A DNA stretch of 64,000 nucleotides from Brumimicrobium sp033722555 (GTDB lineage Bacteria; Bacteroidota; Bacteroidia; Flavobacteriales_D; Crocinitomicaceae). Of the stretch, positions 25,770 to 33,171 are shown in pieces (position 1 is the first letter of the stretch; each line of letters starts with the position of its first letter). The position numbers and the translations under genes were made by a program. The stretch is taken from positions 155,162 to 219,161 of the forward strand of contig JAWVYS010000001.1 in NCBI GenBank assembly GCA_033722555.1, given 5' to 3'. The notes under the pieces are model-generated. The model ran no database searches and was not told the DNA's origin. It saw only the letters and a program-made list of their open reading frames with translations.

Positions 25770-27734
25770 ATGACGAAGTATCAGGCCGGTCAACTTTTGA
25801 AGGACATAAACAATCCTTCAGACTTACGAAAACTAAATGAAGAACAACTCCCTCAAGTTTCTCAGGAAGTTAGACAGTTTATCATCGATGTGATATCCGA
25901 AATTGGAAATTCTCATTTCGGTGCGAGTCTCGGTGTCGTTGAATTGACAGTTGCTTTGCATTATGTTTTTGATACGCCCTACGATCAATTGGTATGGGAC
26001 GTTGGTCATCAGGCTTACGGACATAAAATATTAACCGGCAGGAGGGATGTCTTTCACACAAACCGTTTAAAGGGGGGAATCTCAGGGTTCCCGAAAAGAA
26101 GTGAGAGCGAATACGACACATTCGGGGTCGGTCATTCTTCAACCTCTATTTCAGGTGCGCTGGGAATGGCCGTGGCCAATAATTACAAGGGGGAAAAAGA
26201 CAGACAACATATAGCGGTAATTGGCGATGGCGCAATGACTGCAGGCCTTGCTTTTGAAGGGCTGAATCATGCAGGTTTCGAAAAGGATGCTAATCTATTG
26301 GTAATATTGAATGACAATTGTATGTCTATTGATCCCAATGTAGGTGCATTGAAGGATTACCTGACAGATATTACCACCTCTCATACGTACAATAAAGTTA
26401 AGGATGAGGTTTGGAGTCTTCTTGGAAAACTTTCCAAGTTTGGACCGGACGCCCGGTCGGTTGTGAGCAAAGTGTCCTCTGCACTGAAAGGCAGTTTACT
26501 CAAGCAAAGTAATTTATTTGAGTCCTTGAATTTCCGTTATTTTGGACCTGTAGACGGCCACGATGTTATTGGACTAACCAAAGTCTTGGAGGATCTGAAA
26601 GATATTCCGGGGCCTAAACTCCTTCACTGTGTGACCAAGAAGGGTAAAGGTTTTAAATTTTCAGAGGAAGGAAACCCTACAAAATGGCACGCTCCCGGAG
26701 TTTTTAACAAAGATACGGGTGAGATCGTAAAAATAATTCCGTCCTCTCCACAACCCCCCAAATATCAGGATGTTTTTGGCCACACAATAGTGGAACTTGC
26801 TGAAAGGAATGATAAAATAATGGGAATTACGCCGGCAATGCCTTCAGGTAGCTCCCTGAATATTATGATGGCTGCAATGCCCGACAGAGCTTTTGACGTA
26901 GGTATTGCCGAGCAACATGCGGTTACCTTTTCTGCCGGTCTTGCCACTCAAGGAATGATCCCTTTCTGCAACATCTATTCTTCTTTTATGCAAAGGGCTT
27001 ACGATCAAGTTATTCATGATGTGGCGCTTCAAAACCTCAATGTGGTGTTCTGTCTCGACAGAGCCGGTTTCGCAGGCGCGGACGGTGCAACTCATCATGG
27101 AGCCTACGATCTTGCATATATGAGAAGTATACCGAATATGATTGTTTCAGCGCCAATGAATGAGGCAGAACTCCGTAATCTGATGTTTACAGCTCAGCAG
27201 GATAATATGGGGCCTTTTAGCATTCGATACCCGAGGGGAGCAGGTGTTATGACAGAATGGAAAACGGCTATGAAACCGGTAAAGGTTGGAACAGGAAGAA
27301 AAATTTCTTCGGGAGAAGATCTGGCTATATTAAGTATAGGACATATTGGAAACTATGCTCAGAAAGCAGTTAATGAATTAAAGGAACTCGGTGCTTCCGT
27401 TGCTCAGTACGATATGCGATTTGTTAAGCCCCTGGATGAAAATCTGCTTCATGAAGTTTTCACGAAATTTGATAAGGTAATAACTGTTGAAGATGGATGC
27501 CTGATGGGTGGAATGGGAAGTGCGGTAATTGAATTTATGGCCGATCAGGGATATTCCGCAAAGGTAGTTCGTTTGGGAATCCCCGATGAATTCATTCATC
27601 ACGGGACCCAGGATGAATTGTATAAGGATGCGGGTTATGATTTGGACAGTATTATTCGAACTTGCCTCAATTTGTTACCTCATCTAAAGTCTGACCTGAG
27701 TAAGGAAATTAAGCTCCGTTATTCGGTAGGTTAA
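25770..27734 (+). CDS. dxs: 1-deoxy-D-xylulose-5-phosphate synthase
   Basis: Thiamine-diphosphate enzyme that condenses pyruvate with glyceraldehyde 3-phosphate, the first step of the MEP isoprenoid pathway, also feeding thiamine and pyridoxal synthesis. The 654-aa product shows SSHFGASLGVVELTVALH-type N-terminal sequence, VWDVGHQAYGHKIL, the ThDP/Mg motif IGDGAMTAG ... LNDN (residues about 150-185), and the transketolase pyrimidine domain with VGIAEQHAVTFSAGLA and DRAGFAGADGATHHG. Length is at the upper end of normal. A polyprenyl diphosphate synthase at 53558 consumes the product downstream. It has its own strong promoter. Confidence 0.97.
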   Translation: MTKYQAGQLLKDINNPSDLRKLNEEQLPQVSQEVRQFIIDVISEIGNSHFGASLGVVELTVALHYVFDTPYDQLVWDVGHQAYGHKILTGRRDVFHTNRLKGGISGFPKRSESEYDTFGVGHSSTSISGALGMAVANNYKGEKDRQHIAVIGDGAMTAGLAFEGLNHAGFEKDANLLVILNDNCMSIDPNVGALKDYLTDITTSHTYNKVKDEVWSLLGKLSKFGPDARSVVSKVSSALKGSLLKQSNLFESLNFRYFGPVDGHDVIGLTKVLEDLKDIPGPKLLHCVTKKGKGFKFSEEGNPTKWHAPGVFNKDTGEIVKIIPSSPQPPKYQDVFGHTIVELAERNDKIMGITPAMPSGSSLNIMMAAMPDRAFDVGIAEQHAVTFSAGLATQGMIPFCNIYSSFMQRAYDQVIHDVALQNLNVVFCLDRAGFAGADGATHHGAYDLAYMRSIPNMIVSAPMNEAELRNLMFTAQQDNMGPFSIRYPRGAGVMTEWKTAMKPVKVGTGRKISSGEDLAILSIGHIGNYAQKAVNELKELGASVAQYDMRFVKPLDENLLHEVFTKFDKVITVEDGCLMGGMGSAVIEFMADQGYSAKVVRLGIPDEFIHHGTQDELYKDAGYDLDSIIRTCLNLLPHLKSDLSKEIKLRYSVG

Positions 27735-27873
27735 GTTCGTTGTCATAATTTTTCACTTTTTCTTTCTTTTTAGATTTACTCTTTTATACGGTGATTTGAC
27801 CGTGTTTATTTTGGCACTGAATTGTTGTCGAATTCTTTTATCATTTGCTTTATTATTTATGGAGCGAATTATG

Positions 27874-27881
27874 TAATTTTG
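27874..27881 (+). promoter_or_regulatory. -7 element for yebC
   Basis: TAATTTTG, a perfect TAnnTTTG, 22 bp before the yebC ATG. A TTTG at 27844-27847 is 26 bp upstream, rather far for a standard -33 box. Confidence 0.4.
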
Positions 27882-27903
27882 AGCCTTTAAATGGAAGAAA
27901 ACA

Positions 27904-28617
27904 ATGGGAAGAGCATTCGAATACAGAAGAGCGGCAAAGGAGAAAAGATGGGATAAAATGTCTAAACTTTTTCCCAAACTTGCCAAGGCAATCACCATGG
28001 CGGCAAAAGAAGGAGGGGAAGACCCCGCGATGAATTCAACGCTAAGGACTGCTATACAGAATGCGAAAGCTCAGAACATGCCTAAAGACAATATTGAAAA
28101 GGCAATTAAAAGAGCAAGCGCTAAAGATGTAGAAAATTACGAACTCATAAATTACGAAGGAAAAGGTCCTCACGGTGTGCTTGTATATGTTGAATGTGCT
28201 ACGGATAATCCAACCAGAACGGTAGCTAATGTTAAATCCTATTTCAACAAGGCCGGAGGACAAATTGTTCCAAACGGATCTTTTGAGTTTATGTTCAACC
28301 GTAAGGCTGTATTTGAAATTGAGAGTACCGAAGGTCTGGACACTGAAGAGCTCGAACTAGAACTTATAGATGCAGGACTTGAAGGAATTGAAAAATCCGA
28401 AGAAGGGACGATTACAATTCTAGGTGATTACACGAGTTTCGGAACACTTCAGTCGGCCCTGGAGGAACGAAATATTGAGGTAGCCAAATCCAGTCTGAAA
28501 AGATATGCTACCTCCCCGGTGGAATTTTCGGACGAACAGCTGGAAGACATTGAAAAGATGCTCGATAAGATCGAAGATGACGATGACATTCAGCAGGTCT
28601 TTACCAATATTGCCTGA
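27904..28617 (+). CDS. yebC: YebC/TACO1 family translation and regulatory factor
   Basis: A 237-aa cytoplasmic protein of the YebC/PmpR/TACO1 family. It begins MGRAFEYRRAAKEKRWDKM, a Bacteroidota variant of the usual GHSKW start, and has the characteristic MNSTLRTAIQNAKAQNMPKDNIEKAI segment, here abbreviated for length (residues about 40-65), then GPHGVLVYVECATDNPTRTV. Family members were first described as transcription regulators; more recent work links them to relief of ribosome stalling at proline-rich stretches. Length is typical. It is monocistronic by appearance, with a hairpin downstream. Confidence 0.95.
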   Translation: MGRAFEYRRAAKEKRWDKMSKLFPKLAKAITMAAKEGGEDPAMNSTLRTAIQNAKAQNMPKDNIEKAIKRASAKDVENYELINYEGKGPHGVLVYVECATDNPTRTVANVKSYFNKAGGQIVPNGSFEFMFNRKAVFEIESTEGLDTEELELELIDAGLEGIEKSEEGTITILGDYTSFGTLQSALEERNIEVAKSSLKRYATSPVEFSDEQLEDIEKMLDKIEDDDDIQQVFTNIA

Positions 28618-28648
28618 AAAATAACGGCTTCAGACTTTATTCTATTTC

Positions 28649-28680
28649 CTCAAAACCCTTTTTCTATCGGGGTTTCTGAG
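28649..28680 (+). terminator. hairpin after yebC
   Basis: CTCAAAACCC pairs with GGGTTTCTGAG, with one bulged base, around a T-rich loop, 31 bp after the yebC stop. There is no T run after the stem, so it is a weaker terminator candidate than the others here. Confidence 0.45.
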
Positions 28681-28718
28681 CCATTAAAAACATCATGTTA
28701 GCAAATTATATTTTTTTA

Positions 28719-28751
28719 TTGAAAAGGAGGGCTTTCACTTCTGTATTTTAG
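28719..28751 (+). promoter_or_regulatory. candidate cvpA promoter
   Basis: TTG at 28719-28721, a 22-bp spacer and TATTTTAG at 28744-28751 (7 of 8 to TAnnTTTG). The -7 box ends 4 bp before the ATG at 28756, so the message would be leaderless. Confidence 0.45.
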
Positions 28752-28755
28752 CTTC

Positions 28756-29379
28756 ATGAATTTCGTAGATATTTTGATCCTTGTTCCTCTGCTTTATGGT
28801 GCCTGGGTAGGGTTTAAGAAAGGACTGGTTATTGAAGTTTTCACTTTACTCGCTCTCCTCGTAGGTATTTATGCCGGTATTCATTTTTCTGACTGGACTG
28901 CTGCTAAGATAAAGGCGGGCATGGAGATCGAGGGTAAATACCTGCCCGTAGTGGCCTTCACAGTTACTTTCCTGGCTGTCGGTGCAATGGTATATTTCGG
29001 AGGAAAAATGATAGAAAAGATGCTCAAGGTAGTTCAGTTGAGTCTGGCAAATAAATTTTTCGGAGCACTTTTCGGTATTCTGAAAATGGTCTATTTCATG
29101 AGTATTTTGATCATCCTGCTTGAAACGTATGATGAAAGAAATGAATTCATTCCTTCAGACGTCAAGGAAGGTTCACTCCTGTATGAACCTGTGAAAATTA
29201 CGGCTTCTTCAACTATTCCCGCAATCGAGGAAAGCTCTATATGGCTGAAAAATAATATCGATAAAGATATGATCGATGATGCCGGTCAAACAATTGAAGA
29301 TACAAAGCGTTTAAAAGAAACAGCGGATAGTCTTGGAATTACTGTAGAAGACCTGAAACGACTAAAGCAGGAAGAATAG
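28756..29379 (+). CDS. CvpA family membrane protein
   Basis: A 207-aa inner-membrane protein with four predicted helices in the first 125 residues (starting MNFVDILILVPLLYGAWVG) and an acidic cytoplasmic tail. The first helix and glycine pattern with GFKKGLVIEVFTLLALLVGIY match the CvpA (colicin V production) family, whose role in Bacteroidota is poorly defined; in other bacteria it affects envelope integrity and bile or colicin phenotypes. Seventeen bp separate it from the small exported protein that follows. Confidence 0.87.
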   Translation: MNFVDILILVPLLYGAWVGFKKGLVIEVFTLLALLVGIYAGIHFSDWTAAKIKAGMEIEGKYLPVVAFTVTFLAVGAMVYFGGKMIEKMLKVVQLSLANKFFGALFGILKMVYFMSILIILLETYDERNEFIPSDVKEGSLLYEPVKITASSTIPAIEESSIWLKNNIDKDMIDDAGQTIEDTKRLKETADSLGITVEDLKRLKQEE

Positions 29380-29396
29380 TTTACTGAATTTAATAC

Positions 29397-29924
29397 ATGA
29401 AACTGATATATTTTCTGATCATTCTTTTTTTATGCAGTCATTTCCTTTCTGTTGGACAGCTGGACCGAAGTAAAAAACCCCTCATCGATCCGACGGTTAG
29501 AAAAAGCGGACCCTATTTTGGAATACAGCAGGGGAAATATACATTGGCAGAGCTGGGGGGCGAAATGATATTCAAAAATATTAAGATTCGAAAACCCAAA
29601 ACAAATGCTTTCCATGTTGGAGGTGATTACAACCTCACCCAAAATGTGTTGGGATTCAGTGCGGGTTACTGGCTCAAGCGAGGAAGATTTAATTTCACCT
29701 ATGGTGCTGACTTGGTTTACCGAACGAACTTTGATGAACATCGCGTTGGAATCGCGCCGGTTCTCGGATACAGAATTTTCGGTTTTCATGTGAGAGCGGG
29801 ATATAATTTTCTTACTCCTTCCACGGCTTTTTCTCAAATTAACGGACTCTTTATAGGCCTGAGGTTTACATTAATCAATCAGCGTGATTTTGAATTGAAT
29901 AAGCGTAAATCAGGAGCAAGATAG
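29397..29924 (+). CDS. small exported beta-rich protein, unknown function
   Basis: A 175-aa protein with a signal peptide (MKLIYFLIILFLCSHFLSVG, then Q). The mature part alternates aromatic and polar residues (FHVGGDYNLTQNVLGFSAGYWL, abbreviated as an example of strand pattern; IAPVLGYRIFGFHVRAGYNFL) in a way seen in small outer-membrane beta-barrels. The final strand, GLFIGLRFTLI, is followed by a basic tail, so it is not a classical C-terminal Phe barrel. I do not recognise the family. It is probably co-transcribed with cvpA (17 bp gap). Confidence 0.7.
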   Translation: MKLIYFLIILFLCSHFLSVGQLDRSKKPLIDPTVRKSGPYFGIQQGKYTLAELGGEMIFKNIKIRKPKTNAFHVGGDYNLTQNVLGFSAGYWLKRGRFNFTYGADLVYRTNFDEHRVGIAPVLGYRIFGFHVRAGYNFLTPSTAFSQINGLFIGLRFTLINQRDFELNKRKSGAR

Positions 29925-30024
29925 ATCTTCAATCATCTTTTAGGGTTGTTTGTAGAAGTGATGTGGATTTTTTTAGTTATTTTAAAGTCAAATCATCAAA
30001 GTTTATATTTAAAAACAATTTTAT

Positions 30025-31821
30025 ATGTCATTCGACTTAATTGTTACAATCGTTGTGATAGTTATTGCTACGGTACTTTTTGCTACCGAGGCTGTTCGAA
30101 TAGACCTTGTGGCCTTACTTATAATATCCTCGCTCGTATTGACTGGAGTGATTACACCGGCAGAGGGAGTGGCCGGCTTTAGTAATAGCGCGACAATTAC
30201 CGTTGCTTTTATGTTCGCACTCAGTGCTGCAGTGCTAAAAACCGGCGCCCTTCAGTATGTGACTCACAAGCTCGCCAGAATATTCAACCGTAATTTCAAT
30301 CAGGGAATGCTTTTGATGATGCTTGTAATAGCCGTGATTTCGGCCTTTATCAATAATACACCTGTCGTAGCAGTTTTTATACCGGTAATAATTCAAATTG
30401 CTAACACTTCCGGTCACGATCCAAAAAAAATGCTGATACCGCTGTCTTTCGCCTCCATTTTTGGAGGCACGTGCACGCTGGTTGGAACATCTACGAATAT
30501 TCTGGTGAGTGGAATAGCTGTGAAGGAAAACCTGGATCCCATTTCCATGTTTCAGTTAACGCCAGTCGGAATTATATTTCTCGCGGTAGGGATTTTGTAT
30601 ATGTTATTTATCGGCATCCCCTTATTGCCGAGCAGTAAAAAGAAAGAAAAAGGTCAACCGGGAGAGAAGTTCGATATCAAAAACTACCTTACCGAATTAG
30701 AGATAGTTAAAAAAGAAGTTCCAAACAATACAAGCGTTAGGCTTGAAGTTTTGACTGACCTTGAGATTGACGTTCTAGAACTGCGAAGAGGTAAAAAAAG
30801 CTTCGCTCTTCCTTCTCAGGAAACCGAATTATATGTCGGTGATATTATTAAGGTGCGGTGTAATTCAGAAAATATAAAAAAACTGAAGAACTGGGCGGTT
30901 GCTAACGAGTATTTTTCGGTAAAAGTGGGTAACGCCGACCTTAGGAGCAAAAACAGTTCTCTTTTAGAACTGATAATTGTAGCAAATTCTCCTCTTGACG
31001 GAAATAAGCTGGGTAACATCGATTTTAAAGGGACATACAGAACTATTCCTTTGGCGGTCAAGCAGCGTAAAGATGTAATGCATGAAAATCTGTCCGATAT
31101 TCGACTAAAAGCAGGAGACATTATTCTGGCTGAGGTAAAGAATGAATTTATTGAGGAAATGTACAAAAATGAAAATGAGCCGCAAGCCCCTTTTGCGGTC
31201 CTTTCTCAGGATAAAATCGTAACATTTGATAAAAGACAGTTTGCAATTGTACTGACAGTAATAATGGCCGTAATATTAACTGCAACTTTTGGTATAATTG
31301 ATATAATGACAGGAGCCATTTCAGGAGTTTCTTTAATAGTTCTTTTGGGTATTATCAATATGAAAGAACTGTATAAAGCAATAGACTGGAAGGTGGTTTT
31401 TCTGCTGGCGGGTGCATTGAGTTTAGGAACGGCAATGAGTAATTCCGGACTTGATACTATGATGGCTCAAGGAGTAGTGAATTATCTTCAGGACTGGGGT
31501 CCGATCGCTGTTCTTTCAGGTATTTATTTGCTTACAACGGTATTAACTAATTTACTTACCAATAATGCTGCTGCAGCTTTATTAGCACCGATTGCAATCG
31601 TAACCGCAAACAGTCTTGGATTGAGTCCTGTTCCCTTCCTGGCGGCCATTGCATTCGCCGGATCAGCCAGTTTCATCACCCCTATTGGTTACCAGACAAA
31701 CACAATGGTTTATAGTGCGGGTAAATATAAATTCATGGATTTTGTAAAAACCGGGGGTCTTTTGAATTTAATTTTCTGGATTTTAGCTACCTTCCTGATC
31801 CCATGGGTTTACGGGTTTTAA
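30025..31821 (+). CDS. SLC13-type anion permease with TrkA-C domains
   Basis: A 598-aa inner-membrane transporter of the SLC13/DASS family (Na+-coupled dicarboxylate, sulfate or related anions). Two blocks of helices (about 1-200 and 400-598) flank two cytosolic TrkA-C (RCK_C) regions at about 215-300 and 305-390. The transport signatures are present in both halves: FINNTPVVAVFIPV near residue 110 with GGTCTLVGTSTNIL near 150, and LLTNNAAAALLAPI near 510 with SASFITPIGYQTN near 550. Similar proteins are often annotated as sulfate or potassium-linked; substrate cannot be told from sequence. It appears to be monocistronic. Confidence 0.9.
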   Translation: MSFDLIVTIVVIVIATVLFATEAVRIDLVALLIISSLVLTGVITPAEGVAGFSNSATITVAFMFALSAAVLKTGALQYVTHKLARIFNRNFNQGMLLMMLVIAVISAFINNTPVVAVFIPVIIQIANTSGHDPKKMLIPLSFASIFGGTCTLVGTSTNILVSGIAVKENLDPISMFQLTPVGIIFLAVGILYMLFIGIPLLPSSKKKEKGQPGEKFDIKNYLTELEIVKKEVPNNTSVRLEVLTDLEIDVLELRRGKKSFALPSQETELYVGDIIKVRCNSENIKKLKNWAVANEYFSVKVGNADLRSKNSSLLELIIVANSPLDGNKLGNIDFKGTYRTIPLAVKQRKDVMHENLSDIRLKAGDIILAEVKNEFIEEMYKNENEPQAPFAVLSQDKIVTFDKRQFAIVLTVIMAVILTATFGIIDIMTGAISGVSLIVLLGIINMKELYKAIDWKVVFLLAGALSLGTAMSNSGLDTMMAQGVVNYLQDWGPIAVLSGIYLLTTVLTNLLTNNAAAALLAPIAIVTANSLGLSPVPFLAAIAFAGSASFITPIGYQTNTMVYSAGKYKFMDFVKTGGLLNLIFWILATFLIPWVYGF

Positions 31822-31868
31822 TCGACTTACATGATGAACGATCCCTTATTTTATTGAAATAAGTTAAT

Positions 31869-31876
31869 TATCTTTG
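31869..31876 (+). promoter_or_regulatory. -7 element for the YhaO/YhaN pair
   Basis: TATCTTTG, a perfect TAnnTTTG, 14 bp before the ATG of the nuclease gene. No TTTG box is found at standard spacing. Confidence 0.45.
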
Positions 31877-31890
31877 AAGAAAGCCTGTAA

Positions 31891-33171
31891 ATGTCATCTT
31901 TTAAATTCATCCATGCCGCTGATCTCCACATAGAAAGTCCTTATCGAGGATTAAGAAGGCTGAATAATGAATTGGGAGATGCTCTTGTGAAACAGGGGCT
32001 TAAGGCATACGAACGATTAATCAACACGTGTATTGATGAGCAGGTTGATTTCTTACTTATCGCCGGAGACAGTTTCGACAGCGACAGCGGTAGTTTAAGC
32101 GCTCAGTATCGGTTCATAAGAGGACTGGAGAATCTCAAGCGTGAGAATATCCCTGTTTACATGATATGCGGAAATCATGACCCTTTAGATAACTGGTCGG
32201 AACATCTCAATCTCCCGGATAACGTTGTTCGATTTAGTGGTGAAGAGGTGCAGCAACATACAGTGATCAAAGGAGATAAATCGTTAGCAGAAATTTACGG
32301 GATTAGTTATCAGAAGAAAGAGGAATACCGAAATCTTGCTGAAAAATTCAAAAGAAAAGACAAATCTCCTTTTGCCATAGGCATGCTGCACGGAACACTG
32401 ACCGGAAGGCATACGCTTTCACCCTATTGTCCTTTTGATATGGATTCCCTGCGCAAGGCAGGCATGGATTATTGGGCCTTGGGTCATATTCATAAAAGAG
32501 AGATTGTTTCCGATCAGAACCCGGCTATCGTTTATTCAGGAAATATTCAGGGAAGACACTTCAATGAGACCGGAGAAAAGGGCTGCTCGCTGGTTGAAGT
32601 GAAGGACGGTAAAATTCAGGCACATAATTTCGTTCCCTTGTCGGAAATCATATTTGATTATCGGAAAATAGATGTTTCAGGTCTAAAAAATTTGGGGGAT
32701 TTTTTTACCCTTACCGATGAAATAAAAGCTGAACTCGAAGCAACAAAGAGTTGTCATTTGTTAAGGATTGAATTAACGGGCGCTTCTGAATTGAATAATG
32801 TTTTTGCAAGAAAATCCGAGATGGAGGACTTGGTAAAGGAACTGAACGCAGGCAATGATTATCATCAGCCTTTTGTCTTTTACGATCAAATCATTAACCA
32901 CACAATTCCTGTAATTGATCTTGAGGAAAGAATGAAATCTTCTGATTTTATTGCTGATTTACTTCAACGTTTCGATAAGTATGGTAAAGACCTGAATGCC
33001 CTGATTGATCTCAAAAATGAATTACTGGAAGAAATGTCTTCTACCAAGGTTGGCCGACAACTAAATTCAGAGGATTTCAGTGAAGAACTGCATAAAGAGC
33101 TTGAAGATTTGCTGAATTCGGCAAAATGGAAATGTATGGAAGGTCTGACTAAACAGGATGATACTGAGTGA
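31891..33171 (+). CDS. SbcD/YhaO-like DNA exonuclease (metallophosphoesterase)
   Basis: A 426-aa calcineurin-fold nuclease of the Mre11/SbcD/YhaO type. Metal-site motifs are in order: HAADLHIESPYRG (DxH, about residue 10), IAGDSFDSDSG (GD, about 60), MICGNHDPLDNW (GNHD, about 100), MLHGTL, and ALGHIHKREI (GHxH, about 200). The C-terminal 170 residues should hold the capping and ATPase-binding parts. With the next gene, which overlaps by 4 bp (GTGA), it should form a two-subunit DNA end-processing complex acting in recombination and repair. The pair resembles Bacillus yhaO-yhaN more than E. coli sbcDC. Confidence 0.9.
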   Translation: MSSFKFIHAADLHIESPYRGLRRLNNELGDALVKQGLKAYERLINTCIDEQVDFLLIAGDSFDSDSGSLSAQYRFIRGLENLKRENIPVYMICGNHDPLDNWSEHLNLPDNVVRFSGEEVQQHTVIKGDKSLAEIYGISYQKKEEYRNLAEKFKRKDKSPFAIGMLHGTLTGRHTLSPYCPFDMDSLRKAGMDYWALGHIHKREIVSDQNPAIVYSGNIQGRHFNETGEKGCSLVEVKDGKIQAHNFVPLSEIIFDYRKIDVSGLKNLGDFFTLTDEIKAELEATKSCHLLRIELTGASELNNVFARKSEMEDLVKELNAGNDYHQPFVFYDQIINHTIPVIDLEERMKSSDFIADLLQRFDKYGKDLNALIDLKNELLEEMSSTKVGRQLNSEDFSEELHKELEDLLNSAKWKCMEGLTKQDDTE